DNA of 64,000 nucleotides from an uncultured Clostridium sp. (GTDB lineage Bacteria > Bacillota > Clostridia > TANB77 > CAG-508), in NCBI GenBank assembly GCA_948469655.1, contig CAOKMF010000006.1, forward strand, positions 1-64,000, given 5' to 3'. This document shows, piece after piece, positions 1 through 9,903 of this stretch (position 1 is its first letter; the number at the start of each line of letters is the position of its first letter). A program made the position numbers and the translations under genes. The notes beneath the pieces are model-generated. The model was given only the letters and a program-made list of their open reading frames with translations. It did no database searches and had not been told where the DNA came from.

Positions 1-112
1 TTCCATTGTCTGCGGTCGCTCTTACTTTATACCATCCTGTTCCATATTTTTCTATTTCGAATCTTTGTTCTTTTTCTAGCCCGCTTGTTCTTGTTTCTTT
101 TTCTAGTACTCC
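1..112 (-). pseudogene. Detached fragment of duplicated surface-protein gene
   Basis: This stretch is almost identical to 4387-4500, an internal part of the large prepilin-like surface protein at 3048-5078. On the minus strand it encodes residues such as TSGLEKEQRFEIEKYGTGW. It lies out of frame with the upstream prepilin part (103-467), because roughly 250 bp present in the other copy are missing between them. No CGG codon lies at the joint, so the frame is not rescued by the rule that repairs other genes here. It continues off the left edge of the window. Confidence 0.65.
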
Positions 113-467
113 TCCTTGATATATCCTTCTATGCTGTCTTTTGCTTCTTCTCCTCCTTCTATCTGTACTTCTTTTATGAAGTCTGTTTCTTCTCTTAATC
201 CTTCTGCTATGTCTCCGTAGTGTTGCTGTTTTTCCGAAGTACTCCCTCTGCTACAATCGTTGCTCTTACGTTTTGTTCTATTCTTTCTTCATATGCCTTT
301 ATCTTATGCTGCTCTGCTGCATCTGCTGATGTTCCTATTATTCCTTCTTTTCCTGTTATTCCTTGTATTGTTACTGCTGATAGTATTACTAGTATTATTA
401 TCATTACTAGTAATGCGATTAGCGTTACTCCGCTTTCGCTTTTCTTGTTTGGTCCCACTTTGTTCAT
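103..467 (-). CDS. Prepilin-like surface protein, truncated duplicate
   Basis: About 120 aa after two CGG +1 sites (234-236 and 215-217). The N-terminus has a short basic leader and then SGVTLIALLVMIIILVILSA, the type IV prepilin or pseudopilin cleavage and helix motif (cleavage expected near the SG/V junction). It is nearly identical to the start of the 674-aa protein at 3048-5078, and both CGG sites occur at the same positions in that copy. It differs by an internal deletion that shifts the frame, so translation stops at 103, and the downstream homologous sequence (1-112) is out of frame. The product may be a short pilin-like protein, or this may be a decaying duplicate. An HTH gene and a palindromic repeat lie upstream, as in the second copy. 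Confidence 0.6.
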
Positions 468-584
468 TTAAATTCTTTCCTCCTTTTCTTTGGTTTTTTC
501 TATATTCTTAAAATTAATATCTCTTTAAAAATTTGCCCTATAAATGATATATTTTCTCTTCTTTTGCGAATACTATTTCTATAC

Positions 585-669
585 ATATCTCCTTATATTT
601 GGAAACTTAGAATGCCAAAGTCAAACCAAACAAAACCAAACATTCTAGTTCCCAAATATAAAGAGATAT
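585..669. repeat. Palindromic repeat, copy 1
   Basis: Inverted arms of about 28 nt (starting ATATCTCCTTATATTTGG and ending CCAAATATAAAGAGATAT) flank a loop rich in CAAACCAAA. A second copy lies at 5303-5386. The loop is conserved between copies, while the arms differ by paired changes that preserve the hairpin. Each copy lies upstream of a prepilin-like gene and close to a small HTH gene. It could be a structured RNA, a protein-binding site or a small non-autonomous repeat. Confidence 0.6.
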
Positions 670-808
670 ATTAAATTTATTATTTTTATACCTTATTATA
701 AGTATACGTTTGAAACGGTATATGATTTATTATATCGTTTCGAACGTATAATTTCAAGACGTAATTATTTTGATATTCTTAATTTATAATTTCTAATGGG
801 GTGAAAGT

Positions 809-1069
809 ATGAGTAAATTTGAAAAAAATAGTGTTGGTAATTATTTATTGAAAGTTGATGGGGATATTATTTTTAAATTAAAAGAAGTTATTGATAAAAA
901 TAAAATTACTAAATATCACCTTTCTAAAATTACAAATATTAGATATGATACTATATGTAATTATTGTACAGGAAATGTTTCATTAATTAATACAGAATAT
1001 TTAAAAATTTTTTGCTCTGTACTTGATTGTCAAATAGCTGATATTATTGAATTTAAAAAAGAAAGCTAG
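809..1069 (+). CDS. Small XRE/Cro-type HTH regulator
   Basis: 86 aa. A helix-turn-helix of the compact Cro/CI type spans roughly residues 20-75 (ITKYHLSKITNIRYDTICNY contains the recognition helix). The start ATG follows GGGGTG at a good distance. It is transcribed divergently from the prepilin-like gene at 103-467, with a palindromic repeat between them, so it may control that gene. The same HTH-next-to-surface-protein arrangement occurs at 5388-5586 and 13525-13774. DNA-binding is inferred from the fold pattern only. Confidence 0.7.
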   Translation: MSKFEKNSVGNYLLKVDGDIIFKLKEVIDKNKITKYHLSKITNIRYDTICNYCTGNVSLINTEYLKIFCSVLDCQIADIIEFKKES

Positions 1070-1091
1070 AGATATAAAATTCTCTAGCTTT
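1059..1091. terminator. Bidirectional intrinsic terminator
   Basis: Hairpin AAAGCTAGAG / CTCTAGCTTT with an A/T-rich loop, located between the convergent HTH gene (ends 1069) and the CDF transporter (ends 1109). Confidence 0.65.
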
Positions 1092-1108
1092 AAATTATAT
1101 ATGGTCTA

Positions 1109-1985
1109 TTATTCTGTATAAGGGTTTACATGTACCATGCAATGTTTTACAAATTCTATGTTTTTTTCTATAGATGTATGAATATTTTCTGCAATTTCAT
1201 GCGTCTCAGTTAATGTTTTTTCTCCGTCTGCACTTATTTCTACATCTACATATATCTTGTTTCCAAATTTTCTAGTCTTTACCTCATCAATTCTCATTAC
1301 TCCGATTTTGCATATTTATTATATTATATATCTTGTTTACAGTCTCTTCATCACATGCTTCATCAGTTAATTCTCTTACTGTATTGATAAATATTTCTAC
1401 TCCTGCTTTTACTATAAATATTGATATAATTATACTTGCAAATGAATCTAAGATTAAAAAGCCCATCCTTGCGCCAAGTATTCCTATAAAGCTTCCGTAC
1501 AGAAGATAATGCATCTGACCTATGATGCCAAGCATCTGCCATTACTGCATTTGAATTTATCCTTTTTGCAACTTTTCTTGTGTACCAATACATTCCCTCT
1601 TTTACAGCTATTGAAACCACAGCTGCAATTAGCGCCATAATTCCTGGTATCTCAAATTCTTTATATGCACCGTGAAGCGATATTTTTTATTCCTGATATT
1701 CCGAACCCCAATGCCTGTTATTGCAAGAATTACAGCAAGTATTATAGATGCAACACATTCAAATCTTTCATGTCCATATGGATGCGATTTGTCTGATTTT
1801 TTATTTGCAATTTTAACGCCTATTATTACAATTATAGAGCTAAGCACATCTGATGCTGAGTGTAAAGCATCTGATATCATAGCAAATGACGCAGATACTA
1901 TTCCTGCAATCAGTTTAAGCACTGATAATATAAGATTTATAAATATACTCATTTTAGATACTCTTATAGCTTCTTTTTCTTCCAT
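1109..1985 (-). CDS. Cation diffusion facilitator (CDF) family metal exporter
   Basis: 290 aa when four CGG +1 sites (1701-1703, 1670-1672, 1495-1497, 1302-1304) are read as Gly; read literally the gene is in five pieces. CDF proteins export divalent metals (Zn, Co, Fe, Mn) by proton antiport. The family pattern is complete: TM segments, the metal-site motif SDALHSASD in TM2, HPYGHERFE, then ADAWHHRSDALSSVG in TM5, and a C-terminal cytoplasmic metal-sensing domain. The start MEEKEAIRVSK follows AAAGGGA. The corrected joints give typical CDF residues such as SSVGSFIGILGARMG. Substrate metal is not predictable. Confidence 0.88.
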
Positions 1986-1989
1986 TTCT

Positions 1990-2112
1990 CTATCCCTTTC
2001 TAGTCTAAAACAATTTAAGCTCTCTATGGAATTCATCCCACAGAGAGCTCTGTTGCCATTTGGCCCGGCTTTATTTTGCCTGATACTTTATTATATTATT
2101 ATTTTATATTTT
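1990..2112 (-). promoter_or_regulatory. Possible structured leader of the CDF gene
   Basis: The 5' leader contains a strong hairpin (GAGCTCTCT...AGAGAGCTT) preceded by GCCGGGCC and GGCAACA blocks. This GC-rich structured segment stands out in AT-rich DNA directly upstream of a metal exporter. Metal-sensing riboswitches (NiCo/czcD class) occur in this position in Firmicutes, but I could not match the full consensus by eye. Confidence 0.3.
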
Positions 2113-2119
2113 TAGTTCT

Positions 2120-2902
2120 TTATATCTCTACTGCTTTTACAATTAGTCTTTGTTTGCCACCATTTGTACAAGTAATTAGAGTTATTTCTCTTTTCCCATT
2201 TGTATGCTGAGTTGTACAGCTTGTATCTTCTGGTTCTACAACATATCTTGTATATACTTTATATGTAACTGTTTTTTTTCTAGGTAACTCTGTAAGCTCG
2301 CAAATATCATCTATCGCAATTCCTGGTAATTTTCCAAACATTTTTCCGTTTTTATAATTATGACCTGCTATTACATAATTTCCCTCTTGGTTTGGTTTAG
2401 GTCCCCATATTCTATTTAAAGATATTTTTAATAATTCTTCTGATGTATCCGATAGTACAGGATATTCTATGCCAAGTCTTGGTATTTTCAAAATAGCTTC
2501 TGTATAATAACTTTTTCCGTCAGGTGCAACTGCTTCTACCATAGTAGATGTTTCCCCTGGTGATAAAAGGTGCGATAAATTTACTTCTTGATTTTCATTT
2601 CCACCGTCTGCTAATGCTTTTACAATAATTACATCATCCTCAACAGAAATTGTTGTATTATCTACTTCTTCAATAGGTAGCCCTGCTAGTATCTCTTGTG
2701 ATACTTCTTCACTTTTATTTCTATCATATTCTGCATATACGCCATAAGAAAATAACACACATGCCAAAAAAGAAGATAAAATGAAGTTAAATTTATATAG
2801 CTTCTTTTTCTTCTTAAAATCTGGTGTCATAATTACTTTGTCCGTAACTAGTATTTGGTTAATACATCTTTTGTTTTGTTTTTTCATAATATGATTATAC
2901 AA
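2120..2902 (-). CDS. Class D-type sortase
   Basis: Up to 260 aa; a start at MKKQNKR or MTPDF is also possible. Sortases are membrane-bound cysteine transpeptidases that attach LPXTG-type proteins to the cell wall. It has an N-terminal TM segment (about residues 38-58), a spacer, then the sortase barrel with the catalytic His in VIAGHNYKNG, Cys in ITLITCTNGG and Arg in KQRLIVKA. No in-frame CGG is present. It lies just upstream of the terminator of the prepilin-like gene and may serve surface proteins encoded nearby. Confidence 0.88.
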   Translation of the reverse strand: MYNHIMKKQNKRCINQILVTDKVIMTPDFKKKKKLYKFNFILSSFLACVLFSYGVYAEYDRNKSEEVSQEILAGLPIEEVDNTTISVEDDVIIVKALADGGNENQEVNLSHLLSPGETSTMVEAVAPDGKSYYTEAILKIPRLGIEYPVLSDTSEELLKISLNRIWGPKPNQEGNYVIAGHNYKNGKMFGKLPGIAIDDICELTELPRKKTVTYKVYTRYVVEPEDTSCTTQHTNGKREITLITCTNGGKQRLIVKAVEI

Positions 2903-2997
2903 TAGCCTTTATATATTTTCAAGATATTTTTTTAAAAAGAAAAAATTGGCATAAAAGATTTTATTAAAAGTAAATAAAAATTTTAGTTTTTGTTTTC

Positions 2998-3036
2998 AAA
3001 AAAATCTAGAGTCAAATTTAATCAAATTTGACTCAT
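2998..3036 (-). terminator. Intrinsic terminator of the surface-protein gene
   Basis: On the minus strand GAGTCAAATTT-GATT-AAATTTGACTC is followed by a T-rich tract, just after the stop codon at 3048. Confidence 0.75.
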
Positions 3037-3047
3037 TTTATTATATC

Positions 3048-5078
3048 TTAATCTATATCATGTACTGTCAATTTAGTATTATTGAAATGGGAACAGTAGT
3101 AATGTGCCCCTACAACTCCATGCGCACATGACCTCGTCATATTCCCAGACCCACCACAAGTAGGACATCTTGTACACGCTTTTCCAAAGTCAAAAGAACC
3201 ATAGTACGGAGGGTTAAAAAACCTATTTTTGCAAGAATCGCATAGCCTAACACTGGTTCCCCAACTCTGTTCGCATGTTGCCCCACAACTAGAACAAAAG
3301 ACGTCGTTATAACGGCAAGTATCTCTTACTTGTCCGGCACGCCGAGCATCCGTCAGTGCGATAAGAAGCTATAGATCTATATTTAAGTGTGTGGTAAGTA
3401 CCTGCTCCTTTGCATGAACTACATGTTGAGGTATTTCCCCCCAGACATCTATTAGTATAACAAATTTCTTTTGTTGTTGCTGATACCGGCACTGTATCTT
3501 CATCTAATCCTGCATTGTTATATATTTTTACTACTATATTGTCATATGCTGTTTTTGGTGATAGTCCACTTATTGTTATCGCTCCTGTTTCTTCTTCTGT
3601 TTCTCCTTTTTTCTCTCCATTTATATAACATTCATATTTCGCTATTTCTGATATTTCGTCTTTTGCTCCTGTTACTATCGTAAAGCCACTTGATGTTATA
3701 TTTCTTACTGTTGGTGTTCCGCACTTCTGGTGCTGTCTCATCTTTATATACATTTACTGTTTTTGCTGGTGACCTGTTTCCTGCTTCGTCTATGGCTTTT
3801 ACTGTAATAGCGTATTCTCCATCTGTTTGTACTTTTATACTTGTGTTTATATCGTCTACTCTTTTTAGGTTTGTTATTATTTTGTTTGTTTTTAGGTTCT
3901 TTACTTCGTATTCATATCCTATTATTTTTCCGGCTTCCTCCTGGGTCATTTGCTATTACTTTTATTTCTCCGGTTTGATATTATCCATGTTTTTTTATTT
4001 TTGTCTGTTTCTCCTTTTGTTCCTTCTAGTTTTAGTTCACTTATTTCTGGTTTTATATTGTCTAGTTTTATTGTTTTGTTTGCTTCTTTTGATTGGTATC
4101 CTCTTCCGTCTTCTGCCCATATTCTTATTTCTGTTATTCCTGTTTTTGTTATTTCAAAGCTTGCTGTTTTTCCTTGTATTACTTTTTCTCCTGTTTCTGC
4201 ATTTGCTCCTGTTAGTGTGTAGTGTATTTCTTTTGCTGATGGACTGTCTGTTTCTATTTTTACTGTTATTTTTTCTCCTTTATACCATCCGTTTTCTCCA
4301 TCTGGTTTTGCTGGTTCGTATGTTACTTCTGGTATTTTTAGTACTTCTGATAGGTTTATTGCTTTTACCCATGCTATTTTTGTTTTTCCATTGTCTGCGG
4401 TCGCTCTTACTTTATACCATCCTGTTCCATATTTTTCTATCTCGAATCTTTGTTCTTTTTCTAGCCCGCTTGTTCTTGTTTCTTTTTCTAGTACTTCTCC
4501 TTTGTATATTAGTTCCATTTTTGTTATTTTTCCTTTGCTTATGCTTGCTGTACTATATATACTTGCTACACTTATTTCATATCTTGCTTCTATTTTTGGA
4601 TAGCTTTCTAGTATCTTGTCTAGTCCTTCTTCTCCTTCTTTGTCTTTTTCTTCTTTTCCTATGTATTCTACATCTACTATTCCATATATTCCGTTGTAGT
4701 ATACTTGGAATATGTATCCGTCTAACGTTGTTACATAGATATATCCTTCTATGTCTTCTTCTTTTCCGTCTATTTTTACTTCTTTTATGAAGTCTGTTTC
4801 TTCTCTTAGTCCTTCTGCTATATCTCCGGAGTGTTGCTGTTTTTCCGTAATACTCCTTTTGCTACAATCGTTGCTCTTACGTTTTGTTCTATTCTTTCTT
4901 CATATGTTGCTATTTTATGCTGCTCTGCTGCATCTGCTGATGTTCCTATTATTCCTTCTTTTCCTGTTATTCCTTGTATTGTTACTGCTGATAGTATTAC
5001 TAGTATTATTATCATTACTAATAACGCGATTAGCGTTACTCCGCTTTCGCTACGTTTGTTTGGTCTCCATTTGTTCAT
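3048..5078 (-). CDS. Large prepilin-like, Ig-like/FN3-type surface protein with Cys-rich end
   Basis: 674 aa with six CGG +1 sites (4845-4847, 4826-4828, 3970-3972, 3930-3932, 3719-3721, 3334-3336). The N-terminus is a type IV prepilin-like leader and helix (SGVTLIALLVMIIILVILSA). The body has several beta-sandwich-like repeats typical of Ig-like or fibronectin-type surface domains (for example EITVKIETDSPSAKEIHYTL, YAITVKAIDEAGNRSPAKTV, TAYDNIVVKIYNNAG). The last ~150 residues are rich in CxxC pairs, suggesting zinc-ribbon-like or disulfide-linked modules. The start ATG is at MNKWRPNKRSESG. A prepilin helix on a long repeat protein suggests an outward-facing filament tip or adhesin. A truncated copy lies at 103-467 and a decayed relative at 12857-13515. 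Confidence 0.75.
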
Positions 5079-5302
5079 TGTTTGATTTCCTTTCTTTGGT
5101 TTAAAATATATTTTTAAAATTAATATCAGTTGTTTTCTTAAGGATATTTTATAATAGCCTGTGTCATTATCCTTATCGAACACGCAAGAATTGTTATATT
5201 ACAAAGCATTCAAGGTAAATCATTGAAGATTAGGCTTGTGCCTGTCTAAAATAATTTATCCGCAGAATAACGTAGTAAAATGACGAATTTGTGCGTTCCT
5301 GT

Positions 5303-5386
5303 ATATCTCCTTATGCTTGGAAGCATAAAATGCAAAAGTCAAACCAAAAAAACCAAACATTCATGCTTCCAAACATAAAAAGATAT
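5303..5386. repeat. Palindromic repeat, copy 2
   Basis: Second copy of the repeat at 585-669. Arms TATCTCCTTATGCTTGGAAG and CATGCTTCCAAACATAAAA flank the conserved loop AAGTCAAACCAAA. It sits between the prepilin-like gene start (5078) and the 3' end of the small HTH gene (5388). Confidence 0.6.
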
Positions 5387-5387
5387 T

Positions 5388-5586
5388 CTAATTTATCTGT
5401 AAAAGCTCATTTACATCTATATTCAAAACAGCTACAATTCTTCCAAATTCTTCTGCAGATAAAGCTCTTTTATCATTTAATGATGCATTTAATTTTGGTG
5501 TAACTATCCCGTGTTTTTTCTGATAAATATACTTGACTAATGTTATTTTCAATTAAATATAGCTTTATTCTCTTGCCTATGCCCAT
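5388..5586 (-). CDS. Hidden small HTH regulator (needs CGG +1 site)
   Basis: 65 aa only if the CGG at 5509-5511 is read as +1 (CGGG to GGG). Literal reading stops soon after. The protein starts MGIGKRIKLYLIENN and continues SQVYLSEKTGIVTPKLNASL to LNIDVNELLQIN, a compact Cro/CI-type HTH of the family used by small Clostridial regulators. A weak RBS (GGAAGTGG) precedes ATG 5586. It is the first gene upstream of the large surface protein and is separated from it by the palindromic repeat. Confidence 0.72.
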
Positions 5587-5760
5587 GCCACTTCCCCTTT
5601 CTTGCTTCAGTTTTTCTGAAATTAATTATATAATATTTCATTTATTCTGAAATGTCAAGACTTTTTTTGACAAAACCTTCAGTTTGCCTGAATGTTCATG
5701 TTTACTTTTAAAAAAATGTATGATAAAATAAATTTATTCTAAATTTTTTGAGAGGTAAAA

Positions 5761-6135
5761 ATGTTTTTAAATATAAAGATAAAAGAGGCTAGACTTGAAA
5801 AGAGAATGACTCAAAAAGAGCTAGCAAATAGGTTGACAAGTTTAAATAGGAAAACATCTAACACTGCTATTGCAAATTGGGAGTCTGGTTTAAATAGTCC
5901 AGATGTTGAGACTTTACAATTGATTTGTAAGATTTTAGATAAAGATGGTAATTATTTTTTTGATAATAATACGCCAGATAACATCTGTGCCTCTAATATG
6001 ATAATTTCTAAATATGGAGAAAATGTAGAAGAACTTTTAAATAATTATGCTAGATTGAATGATTTAGGAAAGAAAAAAGCAAATGAAAACATTAAAGATT
6101 TAACAAAGATTTCTGAATATGTAAGAGGAAAATAA
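5761..6135 (+). CDS. XRE-family transcriptional regulator
   Basis: 124 aa. The N-terminal ~65 residues form a Cro/CI HTH (TQKELANRLTSLN..TSNTAIANWESGLNSPDVETLQ). The C-terminal part is helical (ENVEELLNNYARLNDLGKKK) and probably mediates dimerization, as in ImmR or SinR-type regulators. RBS GAGAGG precedes the ATG. It is divergent from the HTH gene at 5388-5586 and could repress it. No in-frame CGG. Confidence 0.82.
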   Translation: MFLNIKIKEARLEKRMTQKELANRLTSLNRKTSNTAIANWESGLNSPDVETLQLICKILDKDGNYFFDNNTPDNICASNMIISKYGENVEELLNNYARLNDLGKKKANENIKDLTKISEYVRGK

Positions 6136-6145
6136 TATAATAAAT

Positions 6146-6181
6146 AGGACAGATTTGTAATTAACAAATCTGTCCTATTTA
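6146..6181. terminator. Bidirectional terminator
   Basis: ATAGGACAGATTTGT-AATT-AACAAATCTGTCCTATTT between the convergent XRE gene and ispG. Confidence 0.8.
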
Positions 6182-6192
6182 TTATATCTATT

Positions 6193-7256
6193 TTAAATCA
6201 TATCTAATATTTCTTGTTTTAAGACTTCCACAATTTTTTCTTGTGGAACTTTTTTTATTACTTCTCCTTTTTTAAATAAAAGTCCTTCTTTTATTCCACC
6301 GTGCAATTCCAATATCTGCTTCTCTTGCTTCTCCGTGGTCCATTCACTCCGGCACCCCATTACTGCAACTGTAATATTCTCTTCTATTCCTTGAAGAAAG
6401 CTTTCTATCTCTTTTGCAATTGGTATTAGCTTTATTTGCGTTCTGCCACATGTAGGGCAAGATATAAGTGTTGGAGATTTTTTATACAATCCACAGTTTT
6501 TAAGAATCTCTTTTGCAACTTTTACTTCATTTATTGGATCATCTGATAGTGATACTCTTAAAGTATCTCCTATTCCTTCTCTTAGTAAAATTCCGAAGTC
6601 CTATACTTGATTTTATTGTTCCTGAAAAAGCAGTACCCGCTTCTGTTATTCCTATATGAAGTGGGTAATCACAGGTTTTACTCATTTTTTCATATGCTTC
6701 TATACACAAATCTAAGTTCGTTGCCTTTAGTGATATACATATGTCATGAAAATCTAGGTCTTCTAGAATTTTTATATGCTTTACTGCGCTTTCTACCATT
6801 CCTTCTGCAGTAGGTTTTCCATTATATTTATCTAATATTTCTTTTTCAATAGAGCCAGAATTTACACCTATTCTTATTGGTATTTTCTTTTCTTTGCAAG
6901 CATTTACAACTGCTTCCACTCTATCTCTACTACCAATATTTCCAGGATTAATTCTTAATTTATCCACTCCTGCATCAATTGCAACTAAAGCTATTTTGTA
7001 ATCAAAATGAATATCTGCGACTATTGGTATATGTATCTTTTCTTTTATTTCCTTAATCGCCCTTGCATCTTCTTCATCAAGACATGCGACTCTAATAATC
7101 TCACATCCTACTTTTTCTAAGCTTAATATTTGTTCTACTGTTTTATCTACATCTTTTGTTAAAGTATTTGTCATAGATTGAATAACAACTTTATTTTCTC
7201 CACCAATAGTAATATTACCGTACTTTGATTTTTCTTGTATTCTCCCTTTTTGTCAT
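6193..7256 (-). CDS. ispG: 4-hydroxy-3-methylbut-2-enyl diphosphate synthase (flavodoxin)
   Basis: 352 aa with five CGG +1 sites (7218-7220, 6593-6595, 6349-6351, 6333-6335, 6299-6301). IspG (GcpE) reductively opens MEcPP to HMBPP in the MEP isoprenoid pathway using a 4Fe-4S cluster. Visible landmarks are [13 protein letters not shown] at the start, the TIM-barrel segments [14 protein letters not shown] and [10 protein letters not shown], and the cluster-binding Cys residues in [11 protein letters not shown] and in [17 protein letters not shown]. The latter segment contains two CGG sites and a third follows in GIAGG. ATG 7256 is followed by [13 protein letters not shown]. It follows mutS by 24 nt. 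Given its usual essentiality, five successive +1 events imply very efficient decoding. Confidence 0.93.
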
Positions 7257-7280
7257 TATATCCATCCTTTCTTACTCGAT

Positions 7281-9901
7281 TTATGATGCAGATTCCTTCA
7301 AACGAACTAAAATATTCATAGCATCAATTGGAGTAAGCTCATTTACATTTATCTTATCTAATTCATGAGCAATTTCTGCAATCTTATAATTATACATATC
7401 AAGCTGCCTGGCCGATACTTTCTTTTCTTCTTTTTCTAAATTTTTCTCTCCAAGCATACTTTTTCTTTCTAAGCTTTTTAAAATATCTTTTGCATTTTTT
7501 AATACTTCCTTTGGAACTCCTGCAAGTTTTGCAACATGTATTCCATAGCTTTCGTCCGTTCCACCTGCTACGATTTTCCTTAAGAAAATTACATCTTCTC
7601 CTTTTTCTTTTACTGCAACTGAGTAATTTTTAACTCCATCTAAGGTCTCTTCTAATTTTGTAAGCTCATGATAGTGAGTTGCAAAAAGAGTTTTTGCTCC
7701 GCATTTTTCTTTATCTGCAACATATTCTGCAACTGCCCAAGCGATCGAAAGTCCGTCATATGTAGATGTTCCTCTTCCTATTTCGTCTAATATTACTAGG
7801 CTATTTTCGGTCGCATTATTTAATATATTTGCAACTTCCATCATTTCTACCATAAATGTACTTTGTCCTTGGCTTAGGTCATCTGAAGCTCCGTACTCTT
7901 GTGAAGATTTTATCTACCACACCAATTTTTGCAGAGTCTGCTGGTACAAAAGAACCTATTTGTGCCATTATAGTAATTAGAGCTACTTGTCTCATATATG
8001 TGGATTTACCTGCCATATTAGGTCCAGTTATTATTCCGAAGTCTACTATCATTTTCATTCATATATGTGTCATTTGGGACAAAGCTTCCGCAAAGACATC
8101 ATTTTTTCTATTACTGGATGTCTTCCCATTTTTATATCTATCTCTCCGCTATTATCAACTGTTGGCCTTACATAGTTTAAATCTTCCGCCACTTCTGCAA
8201 ATGAAGAAAGTACATCAAGGCTTGCTATTATTTCTGCTGTTTGCTTGATTCTTTGTATTTCATTTGCAATTTTGTCTCTAATTTCTAAAAATAGTTTATA
8301 TTCTAAACTAACTAGCTTTTCTTCTGATCCGAAGTATTGTATCTTCTATTTCTTTTAGTTCTTCTGTTATATATCTTTCTCCATTTGTTAATGTTTGTTT
8401 TCTAATAAATCTATCAGGTACAAGGCTTAAATTTGATTTTGTAACTTCAATATAATATCCAAAGACTTTATTAAAACCTATCTTTAAATTCTTTATTCCA
8501 GTTGCATCTCTTTCTTTTGCTTCTAGGTTTATAAGCCAAGTTTTTCCGGTCAGTACTTGCTGATTTTAGTTTGTCTACTTCTTCATTATATCCCTTCTTT
8601 ATAATATTTCCGCTCTGTTATTGTAATTCCTGGTTCTTCTATTATTGATTTTTCAATTAATTCATATATATCTTTTAGTTCATCCAAATTTTCATATATA
8701 TCTTTTAACATTACAGAATTTGTACTTTCAAGTACTTTCTTAAGTGCTGGTAGTTTTTGAACAGATGCCTTAAGTGAAAGCATATCTCTTGCATTTGCAT
8801 TTCCAAAAGCTATTTTTCCGTGCGATTCTTTCTATATCGAATATTTGCTTTAAACTTTCTATTATATCTCCTTTAAGCATCATATTTGTTTTTAGTTCAT
8901 TTACTGAGTCTAATCTTGCATTTATCTCGTCTATATCTAAAATTGGGTCATTTATCCATCTTCTTAAAAGTCTTCCCCCCATTGATGTTGAAGTTTTATC
9001 CAGCACCCAAAGAAGAGTTCCTTTTTTACCTTTATCTCTCATTCTTTCTGTTAATTCTAGGTTTCTTCTTGCATTTATATCAAGTGCCACATATTTTTCT
9101 ACTTTATAAATCTTTATTTCATCTATATTATCTACTTCACCTTTTTGTGTCTCTTTTATATATGCTAAAAGTCCTGCTATACTAGAAACTGCAAAAGTCT
9201 TTTCTTCTAGATTTTTTAATGCTTCTTTTCCATCTCCTATAATATTATATTTTTCTTTTAAATTGTTAATGTTAATCTTGAAGTTTTCTTCCCCAAGATT
9301 TGATATATAGCAGTCTATTCTTTCTCTTATTTTTCCTATTTCATTTTCACTTAAGTATAACATTTCATTTACTACAATTTCAGAAGGTCCATACCTTGCA
9401 ATTTCGTCTAATAACTTTACGAAATTATTTGTGGATTTTATTTCTGTACTAAGAAATTCTCCTGTTGATATATCGCATACAGAAATCCCAAAATATATCC
9501 CTTGTTTATATATTGACATTATATAGTTATTTTTCTTTTCTTCTAGTAAGTTGTCTTCTAATACTGTTCCAGGAGTTACTACCCTTATAACTTCTCTTTT
9601 TACCATTCCTTTTGCTTGTTTTGGATCTTCTACTTGCTCACATATTGCAACTTTATATCCTTTTTCTATTAGTTTTGCAATATACATATTTGCTGCATGA
9701 AATGGGACTCCGGCACATTGGTGCTCTTTCTTTCTGTCCACAGTCTTTACCTGTAAGAGTTATTTCTAATTCTCTTGATGCTGTTTTTGCATCTTCAAAG
9801 AACATTTCATAAAAGTCACCTAATCTATAAAATAGTATACAGTCTTTGTATTCTTCTTTTGTATCTAAGTAATGCTGCATCATTGGGGTGTATTCTGCCA
9901 T
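7281..9901 (-). CDS. mutS: DNA mismatch repair protein MutS
   Basis: 870 aa, the usual MutS length, after eight CGG +1 sites (9710-9712, 8818-8820, 8610-8612, 8546-8548, 8329-8331, 8088-8090, 8036-8038, 7891-7893). Read literally it is split into many short frames. MutS recognises mismatches and uses ATP to recruit MutL. Seen: mismatch-binding domain with the Phe-X-Glu region ([16 protein letters not shown]), APMCGVPFHAA, lever/clamp regions, ATPase Walker [12 protein letters not shown], Walker [16 protein letters not shown] and FATHYHELT. The start at 9901 follows GGTGG and abuts miaB (ends 9904). In each case the skipped C restores a conserved Gly or a neutral Gly position. Confidence 0.95.
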
Positions 9902-9903
9902 TT

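Noticed and set aside
3690-4790. Long Leu/Phe-rich plus-strand open frame (366 codons)
   Set aside because: Antisense shadow of the surface-protein gene; no RBS, biased Leu/Phe composition with no domain.
6193-9901. mutS and ispG as pseudogenes
   Set aside because: All lesions are at in-frame CGG and all are repaired by one rule; both proteins become full length with intact active-site motifs. Real pseudogenes in the window (12857-13515, 61307-62685) show stops and indels at other places.
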